A stretch of 64,000 nucleotides of DNA from Atopsyche davidsoni (GCA_022113835.1 JAILWY010000002.1:1528501-1592500), one strand, 5' to 3'. Positions 24,301 through 35,976 are shown, numbered from the stretch's first letter. Notes: generated by a model not told the origin, from the letters alone. Numbers and translations: made by a program.

Positions 24301-25846
24301 CAGTACACACGCTACGACACGTAATACAAGTACTGGCTTAGTACCCAAAGAGAATGCTACTGGCTAGTAACCAATCTGTTGTGTTGCAGCTTGTGTAGAC
24401 GGCTTAAAGTACTACTGGGTTATTGCAAATAGGTTGCATGCTGTGTCACTGCGTGTGGAGCCAATATATCTATGAGGTTATAAGGTTATGTCCTTATGAA
24501 TTTTGAAGTGGATGTTTCAGATATAAATCCATTGAATGTGGCTCATTGGATTGGTTTCTATTTTTATAGTGTTCAATTCGTCGCAGTTCTGGTTCGCTCC
24601 ATTTTGGTTTTGACGGCCTGCCAAGGCGAGTGCATGACTCAATGCTCCCGGTTGTATTGCGTGGAGTGGCCCACTTCTCTGCTGACAGGGCCCGAGCTCA
24701 GCGAGAAGGGATCCTTTACTTTAAGCATAATTTAAAACAATGAATAACTCTACAGTTTAAAGATAATACTACTATCACCGTATGATTTTTATGACATAAT
24801 ATTAGGATCCACTATTAGATTTCCTTTGATGAAGTTGGGCTGAAAGCCTCTTCCTTAGGATTGCCTGAACTTGGATGTGTGCTGTTCGTGGACATTTTTT
24901 TTACATTTTCTTTAATCTTTAACCTACTGGCGTCTATCTGGGTCAGTCCTCATCCATATTGCGAGATTGCAGAGTGAGCGGATCTATAAGCGATTCATTT
25001 CCGGTGAAAATTACAGTGCAGCATGATTTAGTATGCAATCAAGCAAGAAGCGTTGTGAACTGTTCCAGGAAATATTATTTTTTATTATATATTATACTAT
25101 ACACGATACACGAAGGCATTTTTTAAATTATAATTTTTGGTAGAAAAAAAACAACAACAATAACTGCAAATAACTACAATTTTTTTGTTATCCGCTTGAA
25201 ATTATAATTTAATTTTCTAATTCGAACTTTACAGATATTTGATACAATATTCAGATGCAATTTAAAAAAAAAAACTATATTCCTCATATTTATTCTTAAA
25301 TAGCAAACGTCATTTGATAATTAAAAGTTTTCTGTACTTAGTTTTATTTATTGATGTTTCTTTTAAGACTGCATAAAATCACTTTTTAGATATACAGGAC
25401 CATTAACAAGATCAACGAATTCTCTTATCTATGTATAAACCTCTATTTAATTTCTCGCGTGTTCGCAGAGTTGCGCTCGAATTGTAATATGTACTATAAC
25501 AACATTAATCCGAATAAATCGTAATCTTAAAATTTTTATTAAAAATATTTAAAAAATTGACACTTTTTATCTTACGATATTAAATTGTTACTATTTCAGT
25601 ACGTTCCTGTTAAGACGCGGTATGTGGAGAAAACAAATCAATCTGCAGTGCAATAGTTACTGTTCGACTCGGCCACAATATTCCGCATGCAATGCCTAGA
25701 ATAGCAAACTGCACGTGCGCCACTGAAAACGTAGTTTACTGAGTTGTTAAAGTTGTGTTGCCAGTCCGGAGTGAACGCCACCAATAAACAAAGCCTTATT
25801 TCGTCTTTCATTGTCATCTGACATCGCGTGTCGGAAGTAATCGCCC
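21341..25846. other. Noncoding DNA
   Basis: The interval is mostly AT-rich. A B-box-like segment (GTGGGTTCAAATCC) at 22846-22859 lies in a possible tRNA-derived fragment, without a clear A box. A GC-richer patch at 23155-23275 is open in overlapping frames on both strands. No transposon ends were found. Confidence 0.5.
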
Positions 25847-25990
25847 CCGGGGGGGAGGTGGTGAGGGGAGGGAAATTAATTCAAGCTTAATTGTTGATTA
25901 GCAGTAATTATTAATTATTTCTACCATGCTGTTCCATCATTAGATAATTACTAATCTGGATTGTGATTGGGTTCATCTAATAACGATTAA
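25847..25990. promoter_or_regulatory. G-rich tract then a dense TAATTA-type block
   Basis: A G-rich tract at about 25849-25871 could form a G-quadruplex on the plus strand. It is followed directly by a block to about 25990 packed with homeodomain-type cores (AATTAATT, GATTAG, TAATTATTAATTATT, AATTACTAATC, GGATTGTGATTGG). A regulatory role is inferred from site density and from the likely long-intron setting; AT richness alone gives some of these sites. Confidence 0.4.
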
Positions 25991-26215
25991 GTTCCGTTCA
26001 ATTTCATTATTTTTTTGGATATTTTATCTCCACATGCGCTTTCTTCATTATTGAAGTGTAGTCGCTCTTTTTATTATTATTAAGGTTTATATTTATGTAT
26101 ATGTGTTAAGACAATAAAACTTTTGGGATCTGACGCTATTTTATATTACAAATACGAGTATATGTGTAAAAGTAGTCGTTAGTTAATGTCGTTAGCATAC
26201 AACTGAATTTATCGA

Positions 26216-26660
26216 ACGTCATAGTTGCTCATCAACCACCAGCAAACAAGGTCTTTTATTTATTATTATCCGTTTAAATAAATTATTTTGACAGCCCGAC
26301 GACCTTAAATCAATATTTAATCGTTGCATAACATCAACTGGTGCGCGGCTTTCACAAACAACTATTATTTTAACGACTCCAAACATATCTGATTGCTTAA
26401 TGGCCGTGCGTGTTCGGGTGAGTTCAGCCATCTCGATAGATAAATAACAAACAAAAGCGCCGATCACAACACTCAATCGTCACATCAAATCCGCCTGTCA
26501 AACTCTAATTAAGTTTATTTGTGTGCCGACGTTAAACAGAAGTCACGCTGGATGTTGACACTGTCTGACGGCTCGGGCCAGGACATGTGACAATAAAAAA
26601 CACTGTCAGATCCGGCACTCGAGCGTCGCACCAGATTATCTGGTTTACGGATTAGAAATC
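26216..26660. promoter_or_regulatory. Candidate conserved noncoding block
   Basis: This 440 bp block has balanced base content, no simple repeats and no transposon ends inside an AT-rich neighbourhood. It contains AAATAAATTATTTTGACAG, TAAATCAATATTTAATCG, three further TGTCA-type cores between 26500 and 26620, and TCTAATTAAG. A minus-strand 85-codon frame (26219-26476) has no recognisable motif. I infer a possible enhancer; only comparison with relatives could confirm it. Confidence 0.35.
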
Positions 26661-27184
26661 AACATGATTGAAACATTATTTTTTTTTTACTTGTATTTTT
26701 GTGCTAGTTTAAGTTCCTGGTTGTTTTTTTGGTAACCTGCGGTTTGTGGTTTGCTTCCGAATTTATTTCATATTTTTTACATGTATTATCGTGAGTCTTA
26801 AACAATGAGTAAAGTCGGATCCCTTCTCACTAACCTTGACTCATTTATATTTAATAAAAAAACCCACGACAAATGACTTAATCAACCTCTTCCTTTTGAC
26901 ATAATTTTGATTTTATTTTCTTGTAGTTCTTGGTGTATATATTTTTTATATTTATATTCATTTCCAAAAACTAGTTTTGTAAAGTCCCCAAAAACAAATC
27001 GATCTCTATCTTTCATTTTACTTTTCGTGTTTGTTATTTAAATATGGATTATTGTAAATCAAATTTCGATATCATTTTGTCGTTTCGACGTTTTCAAATC
27101 AAGAATGTGATTAAAATTAAAATCTACAATTAATTTTGTTTTAATCAAAACAAACATGCAAGTACAAATTCCAGATGGTGCAAT
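26661..27184. other. AT-rich noncoding DNA
   Basis: I see only AT-rich sequence with T runs and no repeat or coding signal. Confidence 0.5.
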
Positions 27185-27300
27185 TTACAGTATAAAATCT
27201 AAGTAAACTAATTGCTAATTAGAATTGGTCGCTAATTAAATCCCACTATTGTTAAAAATCCGAGTAATGAGTTAATTCATTAAGCAAATCTGTTCAAACA
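27185..27300. promoter_or_regulatory. Cluster of homeodomain-type sites
   Basis: CTAATTGCTAATTAGAATTG, CGCTAATTAAATC, ACTATTGTT (a Sox-type core) and GAGTTAATTCATTAAGC lie within 100 bases. Homotypic TAATTA clusters are typical of Hox-type and neural enhancers. Assignment is inference. Confidence 0.35.
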
Positions 27301-27791
27301 GCTTTGTTGTCCGAAGCGTCTTCGTTGTCCACCTGCGAATTGGGGCAATAGCCGGCGACATGCGACGGGGGCCGCGGCCAGGTCAGGCTCCCCGGGGACA
27401 CCCCTGACGTGTCAGTGGGTCAACCGAGGTTGCACATCCACTAGATAAGGGCTGTGAACTAGAACTATCAAAAGAATACGTACACCGGTCATTCTCTTCC
27501 GTACAAAGGATTTCCTTGTTCCTAGCTTCCGGAAACGAGGCTCAGATAGATTATTCCAAAACACTTGTGTTCGTTGTGTTATATCCTGTCTTAGTAGGCA
27601 TATATAAACTTCTTCCATTTTTGCCCCAATTCTGGCCCTCCACCACAGACAGCAGACTACAGTGGCGGCGCAAGACGAATCTCGTCCACTCGTATACTAG
27701 ATTTTTATTAATCGCTACCCCATTGATATGTAACATCACACACGCGTCACATAATTTATTTCAACTAATTACGCGAAGTGATCGATTACAC
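27301..27791. other. Noncoding DNA with GC-rich patch
   Basis: A GC-rich patch lies at 27320-27430. Frames on both strands across 27412-27863 overlap the next MITE and have no recognisable motif. Confidence 0.45.
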
Positions 27792-28194
27792 CAGTGGCTC
27801 TCAAACTCTGTTGGCCCACGGACCCCTTTTCATAGTCAGAACTTGCCTACGGACCCTGGGTGAAAAACTTCATGAATTCATATTATAGACTAGTTGGTGC
27901 AAGTATCGACTCTATTGCGTTCCTGTATTAAACTACCTGACTCACCGCGATGCCTGTTATTACTTGTATTTTACGCACCTGTCTATATTTATATTTTACT
28001 TAGGACGTAAAAATCGCTAATAATGTATTCATTGTTATTTATTTTAACTTTCATATTAATAAAAATGTGTCACAATTTTTTTATTTTATATTAAAACCTG
28101 CGCGGACCCCCTGACGTTGTTCAGGGACCCCCAAATCGATTTTAATTTTCTAATGACCCCCTGAGGTCCGTAGGGACCACTTTGAGAAGCACTG
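27792..28194 (+). mobile_element. hAT-like MITE (403 bp)
   Basis: The left end CAGTGGCTCTCAAACTCTG and the right end (reverse complement CAGTGCTTCTCAAAGTGG) are hAT-style terminal inverted repeats. The flanking octamers GATTACAC (27784-27791) and GATCACGG (28195-28202) agree at five of eight positions, consistent with an old 8 bp target duplication. Subterminal sequence is also mirrored (GGACCCC near both ends). No coding sequence remains. Confidence 0.82.
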
Positions 28195-28202
28195 GATCAC
28201 GG

Positions 28203-29905
28203 TTTAACGGTATAAGTAGTAGCACATTCTGGCACGTCACCAACCCTATAATTGTTTTAAATAATTTTAAAAAATAAACACATTGAATAGCACACGGTCC
28301 TCGGCGCAGCTGACTTCGTAGCACTCTGTAAACAAACCGGTGATCTAAATCAGAACCGTCGGCTCTTTCAAAGTGTGAGCTTTTTATAAACCAGCAGGTG
28401 AGGCAGCGCGGGACAGGCGCGTGGCAACACCGCCGCTATATTTACTTATTTATTTTTATGCCCATTTTATTATTTGGGATATTTATGACGTCGCATATGA
28501 GAACACAGGATGTCTGCCGGGATGGCAGACTCATTAATTATTTTATATGAAGATTTTTTCCTTTTGGTGCTGTTTTTGTCCCGAGCTCACACAACCGGCC
28601 ACATGTTTTCAATATATATCACTAGATTATTAAACAAAATATATCATTCACTCCTGACTCAAAAATAGTTAATTTTTTCAAAGATTTATAGTGCAGTATA
28701 GTAATAGTAGCGTATCTTATACACATTACATTGCACGCATTTTATAAGACTTACAATTGTAATTGAGTACGAAATAAATAAATTATTACAATCATCGCTA
28801 CACACGTGCCCTATTTCCAAGATATACAATACTGAAAGATTTTTTTATTTTTTATATAATATTTTTTGGAATCTTACATGCGTTTAATACTTAATTTTGT
28901 AGGCGAGGTTAGGTTAGGTACTAACACAACTCAAATATAACATTACCTTATTTTTTAATATTGGTGACGAAATGACGTAAATTTTTTACGATATTTTTCT
29001 CGTACGAAACAATTGACTACGTAAATATTTGATACAAAATACTCATGCAATAGTGAAAAATGCGAATTCATCAAAAGTATTTAATACCAATCATCGATAA
29101 GACAAGATTTATTCATATGAGATTTGATTTGTACTCGAAACGAAAATATATTTTTTTTAATACAATAGAATGATTGGTCGCAGCATCTGCTGTGGCTGAC
29201 GATGCCCGTTGGGTTCATTGAGGATTCACTTTCATCCGCCCACCTCCGTGAGTCAGTGGCTATTTTAGCCCCGGCCGCCCCGCCTCCGCCCCCGCCTCCG
29301 CCCCCAGTACTTGCACAAATTGGATGGATCGACAGATGATTTATTGGCATGAAGGTCTGCGCTTGAAGCAGTGATTAACTAATGCACTGATTTTTTTTTC
29401 AGTAGTGCGACATTCGCACAAGACATGTCTTGTTTACGAAGAGCTAATACTTACAGTCTACCTAGGTCAGGAGATTGCATAGCAGTAATTGAATAATCCA
29501 CTCAATTTTTATTTTAGTATTGCGACATTTGTGGAGGACATGTCCTATTTCTGATTTCTGAGCGACTTTTTTTCGCTGTACGAAATTTTTATAGAACTAT
29601 CAGATATGGTTACAAAGAAGTCAAGAGGTTAAATGGTATGTCAAAATTTCAGAAAATGTTCGCGTTATATTGCTTATCACATTTGGTTTTCAGTACACTC
29701 GACTATTGTTAAAGCTAGACGTCTAGACGAGTGCGCTAATTACTCATAATTTTTTAACTTACTCGCTAATTTGGTATCAGGAAAAATACGTATGTGTCTA
29801 ACTTAAAAAGAAGTTTGATGACTTAATTAATACTTGAATCATTGACTGGAGTATCCCAACATTAATTTATGGCATTTTAATGCGATACGTATTGATATTG
29901 TATTT
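28203..29905. other. Noncoding DNA with C-rich tract
   Basis: A short interstitial telomere-like run (GGTTAGGTTAGGT) lies at 28907-28919. A C-rich tract at about 29270-29306 could form a G-quadruplex on the minus strand and gives a glycine-run frame that is not a gene. Two partly similar segments (ATTGCGACATTTG at 29518 and TAGTGCGACATTCG at 29403) suggest a small local duplication. Confidence 0.5.
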
Positions 29906-30008
29906 ATTTAAATCATAGGTTCCCAAAGTGGTCAATATCGACTCCTAGGGATCGATGACAGCGAAAAATTAAATTGGGGGTCCACGAACTGGAAATGGGG
30001 GTCTACGA

Positions 30009-30410
30009 ATGTGGATCCTATTTAAGCAGGTCATCACCAAAATACCACAGTGGATTATCAATCCATACGGTTACATTGAAGAATCGGAAATCATACTACA
30101 AGAAAAACTGATCGGAATAAGCACTAATGAAGAACTGAAGGTGCAGTTTAGAAAGGGATATCAGCAATTTTGGCTTCAGAGAGACAAACCTGCTATTTAT
30201 TCTACATTATGGACTATCGCAAGAAGGCTTTTGATAGCTTTTCCATCTTCATTCCTCGTAGAAAGGGGTTTCAGTGCGGTTGCCATTCTTCTTACAAAAA
30301 AAAATAGATTAGAAATCACTGGGCGAGGAGATTTAAAGTTAAATCTGACTTATTTAAAGCCAAATATTGAAAATTTGCTATCAAAGCATCAAACCCATCC
30401 CTCCCATTAA
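30009..30410 (+). pseudogene. C-terminus of a ZBED5-like hAT transposase
   Basis: hAT transposases end in a dimerisation domain, which is what remains here. The frame shows NPYGYIEES, LQEKLIGISTNEE, FRKGYQQFW, then the family hallmark FPSSFLVERGFSAV followed by LLTKKNRLEI, GRGDLKLNLTYLKPNIENL and the end KHQTHPSH. Family members (the ZBED5/SCAND3-type proteins) carry the same order at their C-terminus. The BED zinc finger and the catalytic RNase H core are missing, so it is a fragment. The 133-codon frame is unbroken, which suggests moderate age. Confidence 0.9.
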
Positions 30411-30478
30411 AAGTATCGATTTTTTTTAGGGAATGTTACTATATTTGCATTTTGTGTGTTTTTATTTATAAAGGTATA

Positions 30479-30560
30479 CAGTGAAACCTCGATATAACGG
30501 ACCACTGTTTAACGGATTTCGGATATAACGGACAAAAAATCCGGTCAAATGTAAAATACG
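30479..30560 (+). mobile_element. Solo left end of a pogo/Tigger-like element
   Basis: CAGTGAAACCTCGATATAAC preceded by TA (30477-30478) is a Tigger-style terminus, with a second ATATAACGGAC motif 40 bases on. No matching right end lies within the window nearby. It sits inside the hAT derivative. Confidence 0.6.
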
Positions 30561-30848
30561 GGACATAAAGTTTGGGAGCCTATGATTTAAATAAATGTGT
30601 CTTTCTTCATTTATACATTTTTTTATTTTTTTTTACTGAGAATTGTAAAATAACTAAATGAATACAATAACATGACGAAAATACAAATTTACATTGTACA
30701 CATGACGTAGAAAATTTATTGAAAGTCTACGCATTGTTTACATGGATTACTAATTTTAGAACAGTTAAACCTTTGCTCCCAATTTTTTGTTACACTCTAA
30801 TCGTTAGGCCTGGTTTATTTTATTTGTTTACCCGTTAGGTAATGTGTA

Positions 30849-30869
30849 TTTTTCTTTTTCCAGGTGAGT
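30849..30869 (+). other. Recursive splice site 2 (AG|GTGAGT at 30863/30864)
   Basis: Thirteen pyrimidines (30849-30861) run into AG and the next bases are GTGAGT. A CTAAT motif lies at about 30797. The following 85 bases are strikingly GC-rich for this region, and the best second donor there is the weaker AAG|GTGGTG at 30950. The site matches the ratchet-point consensus, 9.6 kb after site 1. Confidence 0.7.
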
Positions 30870-31933
30870 CGACCCGGCCCGCAGGTTCCCGGGTGTGGAG
30901 CGACCTGGCCCAGGTTGCGCGGGCACACGCGAGAGACACATCGCAGAAGGTGGTGACGTCACGTGTGCAGCACACTCCAAACGCAAACACATAACCGAAA
31001 ATACTGAAATGAATTCACAACATGCTTGTTTAAAATCTTCAATACTTCGTATGTAAACAAACAAATATAAACAACCAAAATGCTAGGGGAATACAACCGT
31101 ATCTAATAATAAAAAAAACACTACAAGGTATATTCTCGATAACGATAATAATAAACCCACAGTTGGGTTGTTAAATTTGTGTGTAAACAAACAAATTTAA
31201 GAGATTACGACTATGTTTGCTGTTTAATTAAGTTTTTTTTTCCTTTCGACTACTCGTTTAAAGCACCTGTGCAACGCTCTAAACCGCATGCTTCGGGTGA
31301 GTCGTTTCCGATATGGCTCCAGAAATTCTAACGTACACTCTGTTGGGCGTACCTTCATCCCCTTAACCCCTTTGGATAGAACAAAGAAACCGACCGACCA
31401 ATCACAGGCCTCCAAGGTAGCACCTCCGAACATCAAAAACAACACCCTAAAAATATTTATTTTTCAACCCTTTGCATTGCACTCCGCGTCTGCAGAATAA
31501 TTATTGGTTTATCTATTTTATCTTCATTTGAACACATTGAAATGTAAACAAGTATTAATTAATTTTTGTATCAAGTATTGCTAAAAGTTTTATAGCAAGA
31601 GATAAAATCTAAATTTGTGTCAGTGTTAAGAATAAAGTTTCCATTTGTCTTATATTCCAAGCATAAACAAAAATTCTAAGAAAGTAGAACAATAAAAAAT
31701 AATAAAAAAGGATAATTGTTAAATAATGAATACTTTTCCAGGATTCTTACAAATGCAGTTTTTAAAGCTTCTATGGTTTTTTTTTTTTTATTGTCTTTGG
31801 TCATCTTTTTTCAGGAATGACTTTCAGAAATCTTAGACCCATAAACGATGCATTGTACTCCTTCAGACAATAGACACGTGCGGTGTAGAGGAGAGCCAGC
31901 CGCGCGGCGGGCAATCCCATTAGAGCTGTCCCA
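30870..31933. other. Noncoding DNA
   Basis: The first 100 bases are GC-rich and contain TGACGTCA at 30954-30961. The rest is AT-rich. Overlapping frames on both strands at 31224-31500 have no recognisable motif. Confidence 0.5.
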
Positions 31934-32015
31934 TAGTGCTGGGCACACTCGATTAAGCATAATAGATTAATCGATTATCCGCAACAATCGATTTTAATAA
32001 ATCGATTATTGCATT
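31934..32015 (+). mobile_element. Probable hAT left end with ATCGATT repeats
   Basis: TAGTGCTGGGCACACTCGAT is a hAT-style terminus and is followed by four to five AATCGATT-type subterminal repeats up to 32015, which hAT transposases often bind. No right end is seen, so the element is truncated or very old. Confidence 0.45.
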
Positions 32016-32540
32016 AAAGTAAATAAATATTACCCAAAAACATGATGTTTAAATTTGTTTTTTTTATATCGTACTCTTTCGCTGATCTTTGATGAATCGG
32101 TTTTTACTTTTCCTAACTAGCATTTTCACAACTACACATTTGTATTTAATTATATAAAATTCGATCAAATGCTTATTGATGAGTTATTCGAAACTATACG
32201 CATTCAATACGCCACCGAGACGCTATGCCACACCAAGTTATTGATCTCCCCTGTAAATATTCTAAATTATATTATAAATCCTTTTACTGTTTTTACTTTT
32301 AAATTTTTCATGTATTAGCATTGCATATCTAAGATATAAAATAGTGTTAGTAGAATGAAAATAAATCGTTTTTTTACAATCACTACTGCTTACTTAACAT
32401 AATATAGTGCATTTCACATATCCCGGCGGGTCAACAATCATAGCATATATGTTTGGAAGAGACAATGGCACTACAAAGCGAGTTCCCCGGTAATGACCTG
32501 AACCACCACACAGCTGGCGACTTCCACAAAGGCTTCCTGT
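32016..32540. other. AT-rich noncoding DNA
   Basis: Nothing coding or repeated is apparent apart from overlapping frames near 32394-32660 that extend into the next MITE. Confidence 0.5.
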
Positions 32541-32709
32541 CAGTGGCGTGGGGTGAGGGCAAGCAATGTATGCTGTGGTGGATGACAACGCAGTTTATTT
32601 CTAATGTCAATTGTATCAATTATTTCCTATTTAAGACGCATCGCAGGGTCCTTGACTCGTAGTATAGAAATCAAACCGCATGAATATTCAGATTTCACGC
32701 ACGCCACTG
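32541..32709 (+). mobile_element. Small hAT-like MITE (169 bp)
   Basis: CAGTGGCGTG on the left pairs with CACGCACGCCACTG on the right. The inner segment GCAAGCAATGTATG, then GTGGATGAYAAYGCAGTTT, recurs at 48162-48206, so it belongs to a dispersed family. Flanking octamers match weakly, fitting an old insertion. Confidence 0.55.
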
Positions 32710-33920
32710 CTCTCTACCTACGGAATCGCGACTGGGGTGTTATAAAGTAGGTCTGTTTCCTTTTCACGCCACCCAGTAGCATGTGCGACGGAAAGGTCCG
32801 CTAAAGGTTGTCCCTACAGTGTGTCTATAAACTCACATCCTAAAAGTTCTTCTTTTTTTGCGGCCGTTTGTTAGTTTTTTTAAAATATAACTTTTTAGGT
32901 ATTATTTTGAGGACAACGTGTCAGCTTCGATACTGAAGTAAATATAAGGATGAAATATGGGCTGCTTAATAATTTTCATTTATTACGTCTAGTCGAGGAA
33001 CACTCGAAATACTCAAACCGTGTCATCTGATAAGTCATAAATTAGGAAATGTGTAGTCTAGCTGTGCTGAATATAGCTATAATATGTTGAATCGAAAGTT
33101 TTGAACCACCGTGTGTTCAGCAGGAAGGGGTGACTGTTCGTGGCTCATTCCTTGCTCACACGATGCGATGCACCCGAGCACCCGAGCACCCGAGCACCCA
33201 CCCAAGTGTATCGCATTTCACGTCCCGAGGCCATACAAGTCCTTCGCCAGATTTACAAACCGTTGCAAATCATAGGAGTTATGTTTGTGCTTTTGTGCTT
33301 TTCAACGTGTCGAAACGCTTCGAGCTCTGCGCGCGTTTGGCATGTGTTGAATTTATTATGTTGTGATTTGTCGTGCTAAAAATAACACCGTTTCAACAAA
33401 GCTGTCACACGCCACGGCGGATGTGGCGGCCGTGACGTAGTTCCGGTGCAGCGGCCCGCCAATCGGGATTGAAGACGTTTCTTTTTTGTAATTTGACACG
33501 CGTCATCGATCGTTATTGCTCGTTTTGAATATCGGATGCTCCACGTTTGCGCGCAGGTACGCATTTAGACGAGCACTAATAGAAAGACACACGATAACTT
33601 TGTTTAACATGGTTAAATTTTTGTCATTGTGTATTTCAAAGCCATAATTAACGAGTGAACAACGACGGTAACATATTATTTACTATCATAAACCCAATTT
33701 TATTTTTGATATTACTATTTTGCATTGTTTTTTTTGCTAAAAAAATTCTAAGATGAAACAAATTTTAGTTTATTTTTGCTAATAACATAACCCAGAACTG
33801 AAGTTTTAAATGACAACAAATTGTCATTTCTTGCATTTGATCATAAAAAAATTATTCGCTCAATATTAAATTATAGGCTTTTTTAGTTGGAGATTTAATT
33901 GTTATGGCTATGTCTATATT
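32710..33920. other. Noncoding DNA with a short tandem repeat
   Basis: The 8 bp unit CACCCGAG is repeated three times at 33171-33194 and then decays. A GC-rich patch spans about 33410-33460. Overlapping frames in 33130-33380 are products of the repeat and base content. Confidence 0.5.
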
Positions 33921-34061
33921 ATGATTGTTAAAAAAAATTCTCGCTATGTTGCAGTGGCTCGCTAGCATAATGGATAATGCACCTGCCATATAAGCTTGGA
34001 GATGTGAGTTCGAATTTCACACAAGTCACGATGCTATTTTTTTGAGTGTTTCTTTAATCAT
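33921..34061 (+). repeat. tRNA-like repeat element, copy 2 of 3
   Basis: This is the plus-strand copy. The 5' leader ATGATTGTTAAAAAAAATTC is followed by a tRNA-like core at about 33957-34030: A box TAGCATAATGG at 33964-33974, a D stem GCAT/ATGC, and B box AGTTCGAATTTC with a five-pair T stem. The tail GTCACGATG...TTTAATCAT is shared with the other copies. The first half of the acceptor stem has drifted. Element ends are inverted (ATGATT...AATCAT). Confidence 0.72.
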
Positions 34062-35503
34062 TTTAAAAAAAAAATAAGTTCACAATATATTTTACGCCAT
34101 AAATAGATACGATAACTACGATAATAAATCCCCAAAGGTTCTACGACACTAACATAAAACTTGATGAAAATATAATAAGGATCCGTTTTTAAAGTAAAAC
34201 TCAACAATGTTGTATCAACGAACTAAACAAAATATATATTTACACGCACAATTTTTATTATTACTACAAAGAAGCCGTGGTTTTTATAACCCCCGTTAAA
34301 TAGTAATGGTTTTTTTTTTTTTTTTCATTTCACTAGTTCAAAATATGACGTATGAATTTATTAGGTTTATCTCCATTGTAACCTATATGGAGATGAGATT
34401 AGGTTTCCGCTTTAGTCCGGCATTATGGATGTCCACATCCAAAACACTTGCCACGGGCGTAGAGGCTCACCGCCGAGCCGCATCAGTCCGCCGACAATGG
34501 GAATCTTATTTATTATTCTCAAACGGGCATTAAATAGCCGTAATGATATGCCTCTCTGCCCGGCGTAAATATGTCACCGTTCTGTGAATAGGCCGGGCAA
34601 ACATCGACGATCTCTTACTAATCCGCCAAGCGCTTCTCAAACCGTGGGTATTTAATTTAAAAGCATTCATTTCGCAATAAGGAAGCAATGTCATTAGTAG
34701 GTGGAATACTAGATATTTAAGATCATTTTTTTGTGAATTTTACCAAAAAAATATTCACTGAATGAAACAAAACTGAAATATAATACATTTTTACAGTTTG
34801 TTAAAATGTGTCCTAATGTGTTCTAATAAAAAAAAAACTCGATCATTCCATTGTAGAAACATAAGTTCAAGACCATTTTTTTTTTAGAAAGATGAATCAT
34901 TCTAAAATCGACATCATCAAAATTCGAAGGAAAACCACTGCGGACCCAACCAGTAAAGTTAGAATGTTTAGGATCGTTATAGGCATAATGAGCATTGCAA
35001 GGCGCTGGCTGCCGTACATGGTCAAATCCACGCACCATTTTGGTTTTGACATTGTGAGAGATGGCGGCTCGGCTGTTGGGAACCCCTCGCTTATTCAAAC
35101 ACCAGGATGTTATATCGCTGTGCGTGTGCTTGCGAAATGCCTCATTGCAGCAGCCAACTCCGTGCAATCATAAAGCCATTTGCTCCTCTCGGCTAACGCA
35201 AGATGTTGTAGCACGTTTATATTCTTCACCCAAAACGTCACATTATCATGTCATCATATGATTGACACAATGTACTAATACCATTTGGATTGTAAAACAG
35301 ATTGCAGTGCACGTCCGAGTGTGATAAATCTAACGTCGGAATTCGTTCGATCCCGTTCTGGGGTCATCTCCAATGATTCGTCCTGAAGATGGCCCCAGCA
35401 CCGAAATTTCGAAAACTTCTACTTTCAACGCAGTACACATGAGTTTTGATAAAAACGCGTTACCAAAGCCTACAAACACGTCCACCGTGCATTTATTTAA
35501 ACC
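34062..35503. other. Noncoding DNA with a GC-balanced block
   Basis: The block at about 34350-34640 is balanced in base content and looks unlike its surroundings; it is a candidate conserved noncoding block. GCGCTTCTCAAACCGTGGGT at about 34630 resembles a hAT left end without a partner. A motif at 35381-35411 (CCTGAAGATGG...CCGAAATTTC) belongs to the hammerhead-like set. Frames on both strands at 34823-35260 overlap and are unrecognised. Confidence 0.5.
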
Positions 35504-35968
35504 ATAGGTTCCCAAACTATTTTGTCCCGTCCACCCTTGTCGAGTTTTCCTGTTTTTCGTAGCCTTGCTAATATTGAATTTTTATAAAATTCATCAACTT
35601 CAAACATATTTTTGACATCTGATATACAGGTGCGCCATATTTTATGTCGGTATGTAAACATTGAATATTTTTGACATTTATCAACCGATTAACTTGAATA
35701 ACCATGTTTTGAAACAATAATTCAGTACAATTTTAACCATGCTTCACACCGAAATAGTAACGCTGTACATTGAAAATAGTCGTTTAGTTATGTTAACTCG
35801 ACGTGCATATCGTCGAAAATATCATGGCCAACATGGCCAATGGGATCCACTCTTGTAGACCCACATTTACAGTTCGTGAGCCCCCAATTAAATTTTTCGC
35901 TGTCATCGACACCTTGCAGGGCAGAATCGACCCCTTGAGGTCAATATTGACCACTTTGGGAACCTATG
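35504..35968 (-). mobile_element. hAT MITE with perfect 8 bp target duplication (465 bp)
   Basis: The ends CATAGGTTCCCAAA and TTTGGGAACCTATG are perfect 14 bp inverted repeats. ATTTAAAC flanks both sides (35496-35503 and 35969-35976). The right 100 bases, read on the minus strand, match the left end of the element at 29914, including GTCGATGACAGCGAAAAATT. It is therefore a sister of that element in inverted orientation, with no recognisable transposase left. Confidence 0.92.
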
Positions 35969-35976
35969 ATTTAAAC

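Larger units (their letters stand above)
29914..30584 (+). mobile_element. hAT deletion derivative with perfect 8 bp target duplication (671 bp)
   Basis: The left end CATAGGTTCCCAAA and right end TTTGGGAGCCTATG are inverted repeats with one mismatch. The octamer ATTTAAAT flanks both sides (29906-29913 and 30585-30592). Inside is only the 3' end of a ZBED5-like transposase gene, so most of the body has been deleted. The sister MITE at 35504-35968 shares both ends in opposite orientation. A foreign pogo-like terminus at 30479 lies inside, implying a later nested insertion or fusion. Confidence 0.92.

Noticed and set aside
28907..28919. Telomere-like GGTTAGGTTAGGT run, also at 51917 and 54562
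   Set aside because: Only two or three units occur, which is common in insect genomes by chance and not evidence of a telomere or fusion site.
29081..29350. Minus-strand frame with a glycine run
   Set aside because: The glycine run is only the translation of a C-rich simple repeat.
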